Made by a program: the position numbers and the translations under genes. 64,000 nucleotides of DNA from the NCBI GenBank assembly GCA_024734555.1, contig JANPWX010000028.1:810950-874949 (forward strand), in the 5' to 3' direction. The stretch comes from Trochalopteron elliotii. Its lineage: Eukaryota; Chordata; Aves; Passeriformes; Leiothrichidae. The notes under the pieces were generated by a model, which worked only from the letters and a program-made list of their open reading frames with translations, was not told the DNA's origin and searched no databases. Shown here one piece after another: positions 1-12,560 of the stretch; position 1 is the stretch's first letter, and every line of letters starts with the position of its first letter.

Positions 1-3000
1 GCATGTGAGAGAGGCAGAAACAAGCTTATATAAGAGCTGGTAAACAGTAATGATATCAGTCTTAAAGACTAGGAGGGTTGGTGGGATGGAGCTGCCCTAG
101 ATGTTGAAGGAGGGCTTAAACCCAAGGTAATTTATTGTCACATTAAAGACCCTTATTACTGAGGTACCACAAAGATTGAGGCACTTTTTGGAATAATATT
201 TTGCCTTCTTGAGTCCGTATGAGGCATAAGGAGTGTGTCCACCTTAGCATTGCCCAAGAGTAGCTGCAAGTAGCTGCTATCCTAAAAAGAGTAGCTACAG
301 ACTTGTGCCTTCTCCATATCTTCAGCACAATCCATTCCACTGACTAGTACCAGCAGTACCAGTAGTAAAAAATGTTACATATTAGAAGCTGTGTGGGAAA
401 TGTAATCAGGTTAGTCTTTCACATCCTAAAGTCAAAACTAGATGTAGACTGACATGCCTTTCTGAAAGAAAGCAACAACTTACTTTGAACAAGAAATAGT
501 TGGAAGAGTGCTCACATTCAAGCTTGTGTGTGTCCTGTGGTAGCTTCCAACTTCAGCAGTGGACACACACTGTCATTTTGGAGGTCTGTGCCATTTGGCC
601 ACTTGGAAAAACTGATAATTATGACTTCAAGAGTTAGTAGGGAAAAATGTGTTTTCCAGTGAAAAGTCCAGTTTAGTAGGACATGATGTTTGCAGCTGTT
701 TGGGTTTTCCCTGCCTCATTTTTGCTGTGGCCTAGAATCAGATTTATTAAAATCAGAGTGAACAAAAGGCTCAGACTACAATACATATTCGTCTTTCAGC
801 TAAGAAATAGAGAATAGAGCAAAGTATAGTGAATTGTGCAATAAACTGAATGTGGTCATAAGGAAAACTGTTTCTACTTTTCCTCTTTTTCCAAATAGCT
901 ACTGTGAAGCTTCTCAGGTGATGTAAAGTATAAAATAAATGTTTTAAAGCTGTCTGATGGTAGATTCTTCTTTGTCCTAAATGAAGGGAGAGCAATAAAT
1001 TTCATATTTCACATTTCTCTTTTGAGAAATTTAACACAGGCTGTATAAGGAAAAAAAAGAGGGAAGGTTAATTTTCTAAAGAAGAAAAGCAGAAACATCC
1101 TCCATCTCGTTAGCAGTGACAAAGGGCTAGGAGAACACAATATCAGCTTTATCTGTTTGATAAAGCATAAAAATTAGTTTTAATGTCTACAGTGAAAGCA
1201 ACAAAAGATGGGGTGTCTTTGACCAACGACTCTTAATTGTCTCAGGACTCTTTTTAGTACCTGCCTGAAATGAGAAAATGTCCTAGGGAGAAAGTGTGAT
1301 TTACCCATTAGAGAGCAAATTGAAAGAGAGGTGTTGAAAGGATAAGGAGAAAATAATGACTAACAGCTGTTGTTTCCCTGCATATTTTCACACTGTATGA
1401 GTCTTCTTGGCTTTATAGTTCAGTAATGCAGTCCTGTTTGTTGAGAGAAATACAGAAGTCTGTCGCTGTAATAATAACTTGTTATCACTGACATAATAAA
1501 AAGAACCCGAACAAGAAAAAACCCTTAACATTTTGCTATCTTCCCACTGACCTTGAAATACAGGCTGGAAACTGGTAAATCAAGGATAGAAGATGCTTTG
1601 TCATGTTTGTCTCTTCTTCAGTTTGTGCACAGTAACAGTGCATTGGTTTCATCATGCTAAAATCTCTTTATAAAATCTCTCTTGTAGGAGCTACAAACAG
1701 CTGAACAAATAGTTGGTCAAATAGGAGTGATGGAATACACTTAAAACTAGTTCTTTTAACGTAATGGTGGAATACATAGCTCTAAATTCAACACAAAGTC
1801 CAGTAGAGGCAGTTCCCTCACGCATTCTTGACTCATCTAACTAAAGCAGTATTCCCCATTCTGTGCCTTGGTTCCTGCTTTTTTGTATTTCTACTTTTTA
1901 AAAAAAGTGCACGTCCTGAGTTGAAGGTTGTTCTTGGTTGTACATATATATTTAGACCGCCTCTAGGAAAGAAAGGCTGGGAATCAGGATCTAATGCACT
2001 GTGATTTATTATACTGGAATGAAAACTGAAATATTGCAGTTTATGTTTCTATTCACTCTTGTGCAATAATAAAAATACCTGGGCTTTTGATCAGTTATCA
2101 GCTTTTTGAAAATTTCTCTCAAGGTCATAGATTTTAAAAATTTCCTTATACCACTTTCCAAGCAGATCATAGTTAGTCTTTTGCAAGGTTCAATCCTGCT
2201 TAGCCATAGTTTGATTTTTATAGAGATTTTTGTACAAAATTGCAATTGAAGAATTTCAAATGCAGTACAAAAATTCTTGTACAGTCACTCTGATTTTGCA
2301 ACAGTGGAACAAAACTCCAATTTTGTTTTCTCAGAATTATGCCAAGCAATATTTTTCCAGAATGAAAGTAATTTTTAAAAATTTGGTTTAAATTGGTTTA
2401 AAAGGCTTTTGTGGCTTTCTGCAGTGTGACGTCTTGAAATGTAGTGCACTGTTAATAGGATACACAGAAAAGCAAACAGAGATCTGTGCAGATTTCAGTG
2501 TGCTACTATAAACAAAGAAGGTGTTCACAAATGGCTTAGAGCTGAATTTGACAGGACAGTGCTAATCACACTGGGACATGGGAATATCTGGACAGAGGAC
2601 AGTCAGCTGGCTTCATATTCACCTCTCTTAAGGCAGAGATACCTCTCACTTATTAGTAAACCAGGGACATGGCATGAAAATCATTGCATGAGTTCATATA
2701 GGGAGAGAATTGGCATGATCTTGTCAGGAATTTGTTTTAGTGACAAAAGCAAGGTCAAACGTGGAAGTATTCTGCTTACTGAGACTGAAGTGAGAAAACT
2801 GATTAACCGACAAAATTTGATCTTGATTATTTTATAGCCTAGCTTCATCTTGATGAACAACACTTTAGGACCAGGTTTTGAAATTAAGTGTATGCCTGAT
2901 ATTTGCATATAGGTATTGACTGTACATGCATATGTCATTTATTTACATGTTTGGTCTGTTAGCTCATAAATTGATCTCTTTTTTCCCACTAAAAACAATG

Positions 3001-3459
3001 TGTGCTCAGGAAATTTGTGAACAACTTTGTGTTCCACAGATGTTTATCTGTGTGCAATGACAATTTACTGGAAACTATGCAATGGTGTCTTATGAGGCCT
3101 TAATAATCTTTTGTTGTGATATGACATAAAGGGCATTCTTTCTGCTATAGTTTGAAAATAAAATATCAATTTCCAAAGAAGAATGACTACCACAGATGTG
3201 TTCACCAACCTTTATCCTTATCACTATTTGGATTTGATACAGTATTTTCAATAGACCTAATGTACCTGAAAGTGGGGTTCATTCAGCATTTCCACAAAAT
3301 GATTTATTTTCGTAAATAACGAGATCCAGACTACATTCCAAGAAATAAAATAAATACAAATTAACTTTTTTTATTAATAAAAAAAAGGAACAGAACTTAG
3401 TCAGCAGACCAGTCTATTCACATTACCAGTGTTACCAACGGCTATAAAATGATTGCTTG

Positions 3460-3513
3460 GCTAATAAATATTGTGCTTGTCCTATTGCTAGTAAATGTTG
3501 TGCTTGTCCTGTT
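3460..3513. repeat. 27-bp tandem duplication, two copies
   Basis: Positions 3460-3486 and 3487-3513 are two adjacent 27-base copies, both containing the core TTGTGCTTGTCCT. They differ at three positions, and all three differences are A in copy one and G in copy two. This is a local tandem duplication with no visible function. Confidence 0.85.
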
Positions 3514-4426
3514 TACACACCTATTGCTGGTGTGTATTTTTTCCATCCTATTTATATGCAAAAATGCAGTATATAATCAAACAGTGTAATTCCACTTAAA
3601 CTGAAGTGTCAGGTGATTCCTAGTGGTGTATTTTGGATGTCTGAAGATGGAATCGTCTTTCATGGATATATCCATTCCACTTCTCCCCATTTTTCTGGAT
3701 TTTGACTAGGCTGTAGTAGTATTAAACATCATTCTTTCATTTTATGGAGAAAATCATTCTTTCCCTTCTTCTAATTATCTGAAACACTGGAAGGAAATCT
3801 TTGTGAAAAGGAGGGATGCAATTCCAAGAAAGGATATCTTTTCACCCTCTTTTTGCTATTGGAAAGCAGCTCCTGGTAATTCAGGAATGAATGGCTTCAC
3901 TTGAAGGGGCACAGCTCTACATTTCACTCTGTCAATGGGATTGAAACCCTCCAACTTTCTTAGGTTTATCCCAGAACTTTTACAAACTTTGTGGTGGGGT
4001 GATCCTTGGAATCTGCTGGGGGATGAGCAATGTGTTGTGTCCATGGCACACATGAGAGCCCCGCACATCCATGTGGCAAAGTGTGACTGCACACAGCAGG
4101 TTGGGCTTCTTCATCTCCCTCCCCCTCTGCACTCCGCTCCCAGGCCCAGGCTGGCAAATGGTAAAGGATAATGTATCCACATGGGAAAGCAGCACATTAA
4201 GGGACTGAGAATGTGTAATGGAATCAGCCATCAGTTACAGGGATCTTCTAAAAAAATAGGAGTATTGCTTGCTATTGAGTTATGGGCACTTTAAATTCCA
4301 TGCAGATAAGGAACAGAGACATCAGTGCTGAACACCAATCTTGTTAACCTCTTTTAATAGAATGAAAGTCAGTGAAACCCTGATACATCATTGATGCCAG
4401 GGCTCAGCAGAAGTGTCTGGCTGGTT

Positions 4427-4446
4427 CAGCATAATGCAGCATAATG
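4427..4446. repeat. 10-bp tandem duplication, two copies
   Basis: The decamer CAGCATAATG occurs twice in direct succession. This is a minor slippage or short-duplication event. Confidence 0.8.
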
Positions 4447-5405
4447 TCACAGTGTTTGCTGCAGTCAGAGCACATAGTGCTGCAGTGTGGCACTGGCAGG
4501 ATTTACCCTCTTGCCTCTGGAAATAAGTGAGAAGCAGCCAAATGAAATGAAGTCAACAGCTATTGACAGAAGAGATGAAGAAATTAAGATAATCATTGGA
4601 ATGTCCTGATCTGACCCTCTGGTAATATAGTCCCTAGCAATGTCATCTCCTCTCTCACAATGTTCCGTTCAATTAACTGTTTCTTCAGATATATTGCTTT
4701 CCTGGCTACAAAGATAGCGATGGAGGCAGAGTGGTTGTTTTTCAATTTCCCTTGTCTCTCCAAGCTATCAGCACAGCACTAACTCTCTGAAAAGATGCCA
4801 CTAAGTATGATGTATATAATGGAGCATTTAACCTCTCTCAGGAAGAAATGAATTGCTAGAAACAGAGCTGTACCTCTGACAAACAGGCACCTGAGAAAGG
4901 CAATGTGAGTCTTGAAGAGAAGCAGTGCCAGCCAGAGGAGTACACACGGTATCTTGTACTGCACTGCAGGGATGTCAGAGCTCTTACAAAGGTGCCTGCA
5001 GATAGGTGCTGACAGAGACATTCTAAGCCTGCAGCTCCTGCCTGGCTTCTTGTGACTGATGTTATGAAGCTGCCAATTCCATCATGTCAGAATTTCAGCA
5101 CTTCTTTTTGCATCCTCACAGCCCAGGGATCCTTGTTGGTAGCACTGAACACAAGGCTGCTAGCCTGTCTGTTTTAATGAAGATGCAGATAAATGCTAAA
5201 GGTACCAAAGGTAAAAACTGATATAATTTGTTTTTAAAGCTGCTTGCCAGTACCCTTAAAATCACACTTTTTATTGCTTATAATTTTCCAAATTTTATTT
5301 GGGCTAAATTTTCCTGTGGTAGAGGAATTAGTTGTGGGGGGGAAGGTGGGGGTAGAGGAGACTGCAATCAAAATAAGACAACTTAAATCACTGAGCCATT
5401 TTCAA

Positions 5406-5550
5406 GAATCATAGAAGGTTTTAGGTTGGAAAGGCCCTTAATTATCACTTAGTTCCAGTCCCCCTGCAAGGGGCAGCAATGCCACTCATTAGATCAGGTG
5501 GCTCAGGGCCCAATCCAACCTGGCCTTGAACACTTCTGGGGATTGGGAGA
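5406..5550 (-). mobile_element. CR1 LINE 3'-end fragment (minus strand)
   Basis: The plus strand reads as the reverse complement of an avian CR1 tail. It begins GAATCATAGAAGGTTTTAGG, continues through TTGGAAAGGCCCTTA, and reaches CCAATCCAACCTGGCCTTGA and an AACACTTCTGGGGATTGGG block. These correspond to the well-known CR1 3' region (TGGTTTGGGTTGGAAGGGACC and CCATCCAACCTGGCCTTGAACACTTCCAGGG in reverse orientation). The element's 3' end therefore lies at 5406 and its body runs rightwards, 5'-truncated at about 5550. It is moderately diverged and non-coding. The family assignment is from memory of CR1 consensus sequences. Confidence 0.9.
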
Positions 5551-7138
5551 TCATCTTGCAATATGAAAAAGTTCTGGTGCCTTTTTTTGGAGAGGAGTAG
5601 ACTTCAGTAGATATGGGGAAGGGCAGCTTGAGGATGTGGGAAGAACAGACAATGTTTGAGCAAGGAGACTGGATCCAAGTCCCAAATAGGCAGCAGAGAA
5701 TAGGAAGAGAGGACTCACCAAGCAGCCAGGTTGCAGAAGCACAGCAAGAGTGACTAGAACAGAAACTGGCAAAAGAAAGGATTTAGCATGGGAAGGACAA
5801 TTCAGACTGGAAAAGAACAACCTGGTGATGTTGGGACAGGGTAAGAAAATTGAGGAGAAAGACTGAGGGCAGGAAGATCTCCATGTATTTACAAATGGGA
5901 AAATACTGGAAAAACTGTCAAAAGACATGAGATAAGTTCTTCTTAGTGAAGGACATTGAGCCTGGATGTCTTGTTCCCAGAGAGGTCTGAAAGCCAGAAC
6001 CTGGGACTGGTTAATAAGAAGTATGATGAAAAGCCAAAATTGGGGAGATACATGACTAAAGTATTAGTATATTGAGGGGAAGGGAGAGGGGAATTGAGTC
6101 GGGAATAAAATAGGTATAGGAGTTGTAGCTCCAGTGTACACCGTTCCGAAGCCGGTGTGGACCTCAGGAGACCCTATTCCAGCAAAGCCTGAGAAACCTG
6201 CTGCAAAGGTCCCATTGTCTTCTAGAGAGGCTCCAAGTTAGTACCACTCAACTGTTACTCTTTTAGCTCAAAGTCCTGCGTCATAGGCCTGAAGTTTTCC
6301 ATCCAGGTCCTATTATTGCATGATGTGATGATTTCTTCCCTCTTAGTTGTTCCATTTGTATTTGTATAACATAGCAATTCACCTCTAGACTGTAATGTAG
6401 AACAATTTTCATGCTGTGGTCAGTCACCCAAAAAACAAGAAACTTAAAAAAAATCTGTAAGGTTCACATATGAGTTATAGCTCATCAAATTTATTAATGA
6501 AAAAGTTATTAATCTAAATCTAACATGATGAATTCAGGCTGCTGTTCAATAGAAACCTTCAGACAACTGGTTGTGTCCTAGAAGAAGAGGATGTCTTCTA
6601 GAAATGTCATAAAATGTCTAAAATGCACAGGGCAGGCAAGATGACAAGCTCTCTGGCGTAATCTGTGTCTCTACTGTTTCTGAAAGATGACCAGTTTAAC
6701 TTAAAAATGCCTAGTCTAGCTTCACAATAGCTTTTAGCTGTCTCAAGCAAGGTAATGTGAATCCAAATGACATGTTTCTGTCTTTGTTTGATGTGAGAGA
6801 CTGCAGTAAGATTTGTAGAAGTGTTTAAGTCCGCCCCTCCCAGGGTTTGCAAGTGCAAATTCCCTCTTGCATTTTTGTGTCCTAAGTAGCTCGAACACTG
6901 GATCTGGGGCTCAGGACTGCATTTGAAATTAATGAGAATCATGCCTTAAATTAAATGCAGTCCTATATAATTCAAGTCTATGGAAAAATGAAGTCCTCAT
7001 TATCTCAAACCGGCCAGCCAGGTTTAAAGAGCCTTTTTAATGTTAGCCACCTGGTATAAAATGGGAGCAGTAGTCCCTAAAGGCTTTGTGAAGTCTGTTT
7101 AATCCTGCAGCCACCATGGTTACTGGCAGAATCTTAGT
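5551..7138. other. Intergenic sequence between two CR1 fragments
   Basis: This holds no recognisable gene. A 125-codon minus-strand open frame (5551-5928) abuts the CR1 fragment, but its Ser/Leu/Pro-rich translation matches no family I know. Both flanking elements are minus-strand CR1 tails, so part of this segment could be diverged CR1 body. I could not align it. Confidence 0.5.
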
Positions 7139-7200
7139 ATCACAGAATGGTTTGGGATGGAAGGGACCTTAAAAATCACCTAGATCCAATTCCCCTGGAT
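7139..7200 (-). mobile_element. Short CR1 3'-tail fragment (minus strand)
   Basis: The plus strand reads ATCACAGAATGGTTTGGGAT, then GGAAGGGACCTTAAAAATCA and CCTAGATCCAATTCCCCTGG. This is close to the reverse complement of the last 60 or so bases of avian CR1. It is heavily 5'-truncated, as is usual for CR1, and appears less diverged than the copy at 5.4 kb. Confidence 0.88.
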
Positions 7201-10200
7201 ATGAGAGCAGCATTTTGAAATCTTGTCTTGTTTTTGCTATGAAAGAAAGCCATCAGAATGTGCAGGATGAGCAGAGAACAAATGATGTGCTGAAAAGCCA
7301 ATAATACCTTCTCATCACCTGTTCTGAGCACTGAGAGAGGGAAGGGACTTGTGAAAAACCAGATGTGGTGGTGCCATTGACTGCCAGAATGCATATACAC
7401 ATACAAGCTGAATTGAAGTTGTGTAGACAACCATAATTCTGGCATCTTTCTAACTTTCTGGTGCTCACTCTCACAGTCTTTATAATGCTGTTTTGACACA
7501 TGATTGTCCCTGAGTGTAAGACATGTCTGTGGTGCATTCCATCTGGAGATTTTGCCTAAGATCCTCCCATTTCTAATTTCCCTCAAAAGCATTTGTGCAT
7601 GTCTTGATATGCCCAAACATAATATTCAAGATATCATTCACTACTAAATTTATCAAAATATTCAATGTATTTTATATCAAGCAGAAAACTGTGGGATACC
7701 ATGTTTGGTTTTGACATGAATGTAGATACACAGATACTGGTATTATATGCAGGTAAAAGTTTCAAAGTAGATGACTGAATTTTTTCTTTGATTGCCATAA
7801 ATTTGTCATTTTTAAGGCCTTGAAGAACATTATCATAATGTTTTTAAAGCTGCATCCTCAATATTGTAATCCCCTTCCTCTGCTCACATTTTTATTGATT
7901 TGTTTCCTGTTTGAGCTATAGCCACAGTCTCATCATGAGGCATTGCATTCCTGCACATCTTAGTATTCACAATATGAAATACAGGGTAGCAAGTAAGTGT
8001 GATATCACATGATTAATTTTTTTTTACTGTCTCATCTTTTAAATTTTCTCCTGGCATTTTTTCATTAGTATGCTTTAAGAATTCCACAGATCCCACTTTC
8101 CAAGTTACTGATGTGGTTTTACTCTGTGAAACAGAAGTCTCTGGATAATTAGCATTTTGTTAGTCAGCCAAGTATCTCTCTGGCCTCCAGGCATTACTGC
8201 AGCATGAGTATAAAAAAAGACTCTGACATTTTTCCATTACATTTACCTCCCATCTTCCTAAAATGGTTCTTTCTCCAAAAAAACAGTTCATATCATATCA
8301 AATCAAATTTCTTTTTTTTTTTCCTTTTGCTACTAAAGTACTTTGTGGCTATAACAGACAATGTAAATTCTTGTTGTTTCTTTTTTTCCCCACTTTCATA
8401 GAATTTATATTTATCTCTATATTTATATTTATACTGTAAAAATATATTGTATATAAAATGTGCATTACATAGGAGAATATATGTATATTCTTACCATCCA
8501 AGACAACTTATATTTTATATATGTATACCATGAAATATATATGGAGTTTTTACATATGTATGAAGTACATATTAAATTAACTTTCCCCTGAATATATATG
8601 GCCTAGTTGGAAGCTGACAAATAGGAAATCTAAACTTTGTCAGATGTAACTTCCTAAATAAAAATTTTGAAAAATATGTATTTTTTTAAATGGTGCTGCT
8701 ATTAAGAGGAAATGTAAAACACCAAAAATTGTAAGAGCATTTTCCACTGAAAATGCAGATCTAATGCTGGAAATTACTGCCTTGGGTATTCATTTTCTCA
8801 GCACTGCAAGAGATCTCTCATATTGTTGGCAAATACTCCATAATAAAACATGGTTTCACATGAACACCAAGTACCTTTCTGTCTAAAATAAATACTTTAA
8901 ATACATTGAAAGGTATATTTAATTGTGGGTTTATTAATTTATTTATTTACTGAGTTACATAGAAAGGATTAAGAAGACAGGAATATGGAGTGCTAGGCAT
9001 TTTTTAAAATACTAAGTCAATGCTCTCTTAAAGCAACTTTTATGCATTAACATTCTTAAGTACCTTGTTGAGACAAAGGTTTTTTTGCATTTGAACATAT
9101 ATCAGTATGTATATTAATATATAATTTTCATTATATATGAAACCCAGGGCTATGTATTAACTGCAGAATACAGTTGAGGGCTGAGGGCTTCATTTCCAGG
9201 TGCACGTTTTGCTTTTATCAGGAAAAACCTTATGTTGACTGGCAGCACACTGGAAATATAGAAAGGATTCAATGGCCTCAAAAGGAAATGCTGTTTTAAA
9301 TCCTGCCTTGGCTCCCTCTGAAACCTGCAGCAACTTTACTTTGACCTGCAAGGGGGCCCTATGAATCCTCAGGCAATGTCACAGTGCCAATAAACATGTT
9401 CCATTCAGAAGGAGAGAAAGAAAACCTGTCTTGACACTGCAAGACCTGCTACTGTTCAATCAGACAAAGAGAAAATACCAGCCTCTGAGGATCCATCTTT
9501 TCATTTCAATTCTTCAAAGAACTGTAGAGCTGAGATGCCCTTCATGGATTTGCTTATAACATGAGCAGGCAAAGTGTGGAAGATCCATGCTTGTTTTTTT
9601 CCCCACACTGAAGCCAAGAAAAATTTTTGAATAAAAACCAATGGTGCTTTTCTAAAGAGGTTATTTTTCTTCCCTTTCCTGATGCAGCTTCTGTTCTCTC
9701 ACTGCTCTCTTTCCATGGTAGGAGAGCAGGTGCAAGGCAGACGGTTTGGCAGATAAAAATGTTCTAGTACTATAATTATAATCAACATTTCTGTGTAAAA
9801 TACCCAAGGGTTTATGCATGCACAACACATTTAGGATGTTCCACGTGGAGTTTTCAGTTTCTTGCTCTTAGTCATGAATACAAATACCTTTAATTTTCTG
9901 GAGAATTCTGTTTTTAGGGGAATGAGGGGCTCTGAGGTGGGTATCAGGGGTGGGATGCCCCTGAAGGTACTGGCTTGACCAAGCTGAATCCTCCCTTGTG
10001 TTGAAGGTGCCCTTGGTACAGTGTAATGAGAGGAAGCACAGTGAATATTCTGTAAAGGCTTGGATTTATGAACAGCATCAGCCTCAGCCTCCCCAGAACA
10101 CTCTTTAAGTGTGCATTTAAGGCTGACTGTGGAGAAGGAGCACGTGCAGCACAAGGCTGTGTTTTTTCCATGGGCTTTACACGAACATGGGATTCCCTAC

Positions 10201-12087
10201 AGGCCAAGTGGCAGGAAAAATCTGTAATGGAACTCAAGGCTGGAAAGCTTTCTGAGAGCATTCCCCGGAGGGGGAGGACGCAGGTTTTGTGTATTTCTCT
10301 GTGCTGCACATGCAAACCATGGTTACAGTTGGGGTAATGGCTTTCCAAGGTAGATGCAAGAAATTAGCTCAGCCTAACAGCATGCCTCAGTGAGCACCTG
10401 AGCCAATATAATTTTTTAATAAATCATTTACTTCAAAAGGTTCATCTCTGTGTTTGCAAATGTGTCTATTTCTTTATTTCTGTTGTATAACTGTGTACAG
10501 GTTGAGAAATACTTGAATTTTGTTTGCTTATTTAAAACCACAGATCTCCATTTTGGATAAATAATGCACAAACAAACAGAAGGTTTTGTTTCCTTCTAAC
10601 CAAACGGATGTGTGCCAAGGAACTCTGTCAGCAAGATCAACAGACTCACCACGTCTCTCTGCTCTCTTGTTGAACTGGGCTGCTATGATTGAGTCTCCCA
10701 TGAGGACTTTACAAAGATTCTTATTTATCATTTAAGATTTCTATTCCCTGAACATCTCAAGTGTTGTGTTTAAGAGTCTTTATTTCCATAAACCATCATT
10801 CCAGTAAATATAATAGAGGCAAATGCAGAATGTGTGAAAACCCCAGCTTTCTGTGTAGAAGGAAAAGCATCTGCTAGCATTCGGGATTAAAAGAAAAAAA
10901 AAAAAAGAATGTAGGAGTGCTTTAAAATGGAGGACTGGGGATGAGGTGACAGATGCAGGAGAGCATGCCAGTTGGAGTGACTCATTATTGAAAGGGCAAA
11001 ACTGAAAACACTCTGCATGCCTGAGAGAAGATGACAAAATCCAAACAGCAGACAACAAAGATTGGTGCAAGCACTCGAAAGAAGTCAAACAGACAAACAA
11101 GGGTTAGACCAGTACTCCACATGAAAGTGCTCTGTGTGACTGCTGGCAGTCTGAAGATGGAGGTTAGTGAACAGGAATATTTAATTTTAAATGTTTATAG
11201 TAGTAGGCATCTGATAGAAAATAGTAGATCTGAATAACAGAGAAGGCTACACCATTTTAGCAGTAGTGTTTGTTAAAACAAAGCTCAGCTTTGCATTGGT
11301 AACAGAAAGAATATGTGCTGCAAAATCAGTTTGGATTGAAATTTCCTACCCAGGAAGGAACAATAGAAAAAATCAGTTTTTCTGCACTGGGAAGTCAGCC
11401 TGGACAATCTAGAGGACATCATCTCTGTTGATGACAAGCATGGGAGTCTGCCTGGCAAATTCTGACAAAATATTTACCTGTTCAGTGGGTAAAGTTCAGT
11501 ATGATAAATCCACCTGATGATCGAGGCTGTGCTGCTGGTGACTCACACAGAGGGTGACAACAGCTGCAAAGCACCCTCAGATTAAAGGCTGCAAGGGTCA
11601 GATGGGTGCAAGGGGAGACTACAGCTGTCTACAGGGGGATTAGGAAGAGTTCAGAGCACGCTATTTTATTCAGAGACAACTGGTTCAGATAGTTTCAGTT
11701 CTTGGCCCAACTAGTCAGATGATCCACAAGAAGAAAAGCCACTCCAGATTTAATCCTGAGCATTTTAAAGTAAGTATTTCTACATATGACTATGGAAGAA
11801 TAGCTCAGTAGTAGTCTAAGGTATTCAAACACAGTATCACTGCAAAAAATGGAAAAGGCACCAACATCCCAAGTACAAGAAGGGAGCTACTTGAAAATGG
11901 CAAAATTAATCAAAAAGAAATGACAAGAGTCATCAAAAAAATAAAGGTGAATTTATGTGGCTTTATATGTGAGCATGACTTGTAAAGGTTGAAATCACTC
12001 TTCACCAATGAACTAAATATTGTTTATCAGATGCTCATTAAGTGCAGGTATCAAAATGAAACAGAAACCGTGATTATACCACCCTTT
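7201..12087. other. Intergenic sequence with an AT-rich microsatellite-like tract
   Basis: No gene was recognised. The interval contains the AT-rich tract near 8.4-8.57 kb and a 13-A run at 10894-10906. The part from about 11.7 kb may belong to the old CR1 body described next: a phrase near 11,735 resembles old CR1 internal sequence. That resemblance is too weak to call. Confidence 0.5.
8400..8570. repeat. AT-rich low-complexity tract
   Basis: This is about 170 bases of near-continuous A/T with repeated TATATTTATA and ATATATGTATA-like words and many self-complementary stretches. It is a low-complexity region with no coding capacity. Confidence 0.75.
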
Positions 12088-12560
12088 GAGCCACTGGTGA
12101 AACTGTATCTTGAGTATTGCATGGCCTTTGGCTCCACTGATACAGTGTAACTAAAAACAGACAGGCAGCAATTAGGATCAGAGAATGGGAACGACACCTA
12201 GGCAAGGGGAGGAAATATTATGGATTATTTTATCTAATATTACTCTTCAGCATAGAAAAAAAAAAGCGGCTAAAAATTTTATTAGATATCTATAAATCAT
12301 TAATTATATAGAATGTAAACAGCTATTTTTACATAGCTATGGGGCATCACAGGCTTAAAATTATCAGAAGATGCTTTTTCATATAATGTGTGATTAAAAT
12401 TACAAACTCATTGCTAGAGGGTGTCACAGAGACCAAAAGCATGGAGAAGTTTAAAAAAATTACCAGACATAGATAAGGCAAATCCATCACATCCTTCTCA
12501 GCATCCAGTGTCAGAGACTGAGCTGGATCACTGCCCTGCCTGTCTGGGGGTTGCTGTTCT
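12088..12560 (+). mobile_element. Old, diverged CR1 LINE 3' region (plus strand)
   Basis: Landmarks occur in the order expected for the 3' part of ancient CR1 elements. First comes a block near 12,090 reading CTGGTGAAACTGTATCTTGA then GTATTGCATGG (consensus-like 'ctggtgagactgcatctggagtattg'). Near 12,410 comes ACTCATTGCTAGAGGGTGTC, followed by GACCAAAAGCATGGAGAAGT. Near 12,515 comes GACTGAGCTGGATCACTG. These match the CR1 lineage shared by turtles, crocodilians and birds better than the young avian subfamilies. Divergence is high, with indels and A-rich interruptions, so reading frames are lost. It may extend left to about 11.7 kb. Confidence 0.75.

Larger units (their letters stand above)
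1..5405. other. Intergenic AT-rich sequence, no gene seen
   Basis: No open frame in this stretch resembles a protein family I know, and the longest ATG-type frames are under about 100 codons with low-complexity or random-looking translations. The stretch is AT-rich and poor in CpG. Only two short tandem duplications, listed separately, stand out. It is read as distal upstream sequence of SNAP91. Diverged repeats too old to see by eye may be present. Confidence 0.6.
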
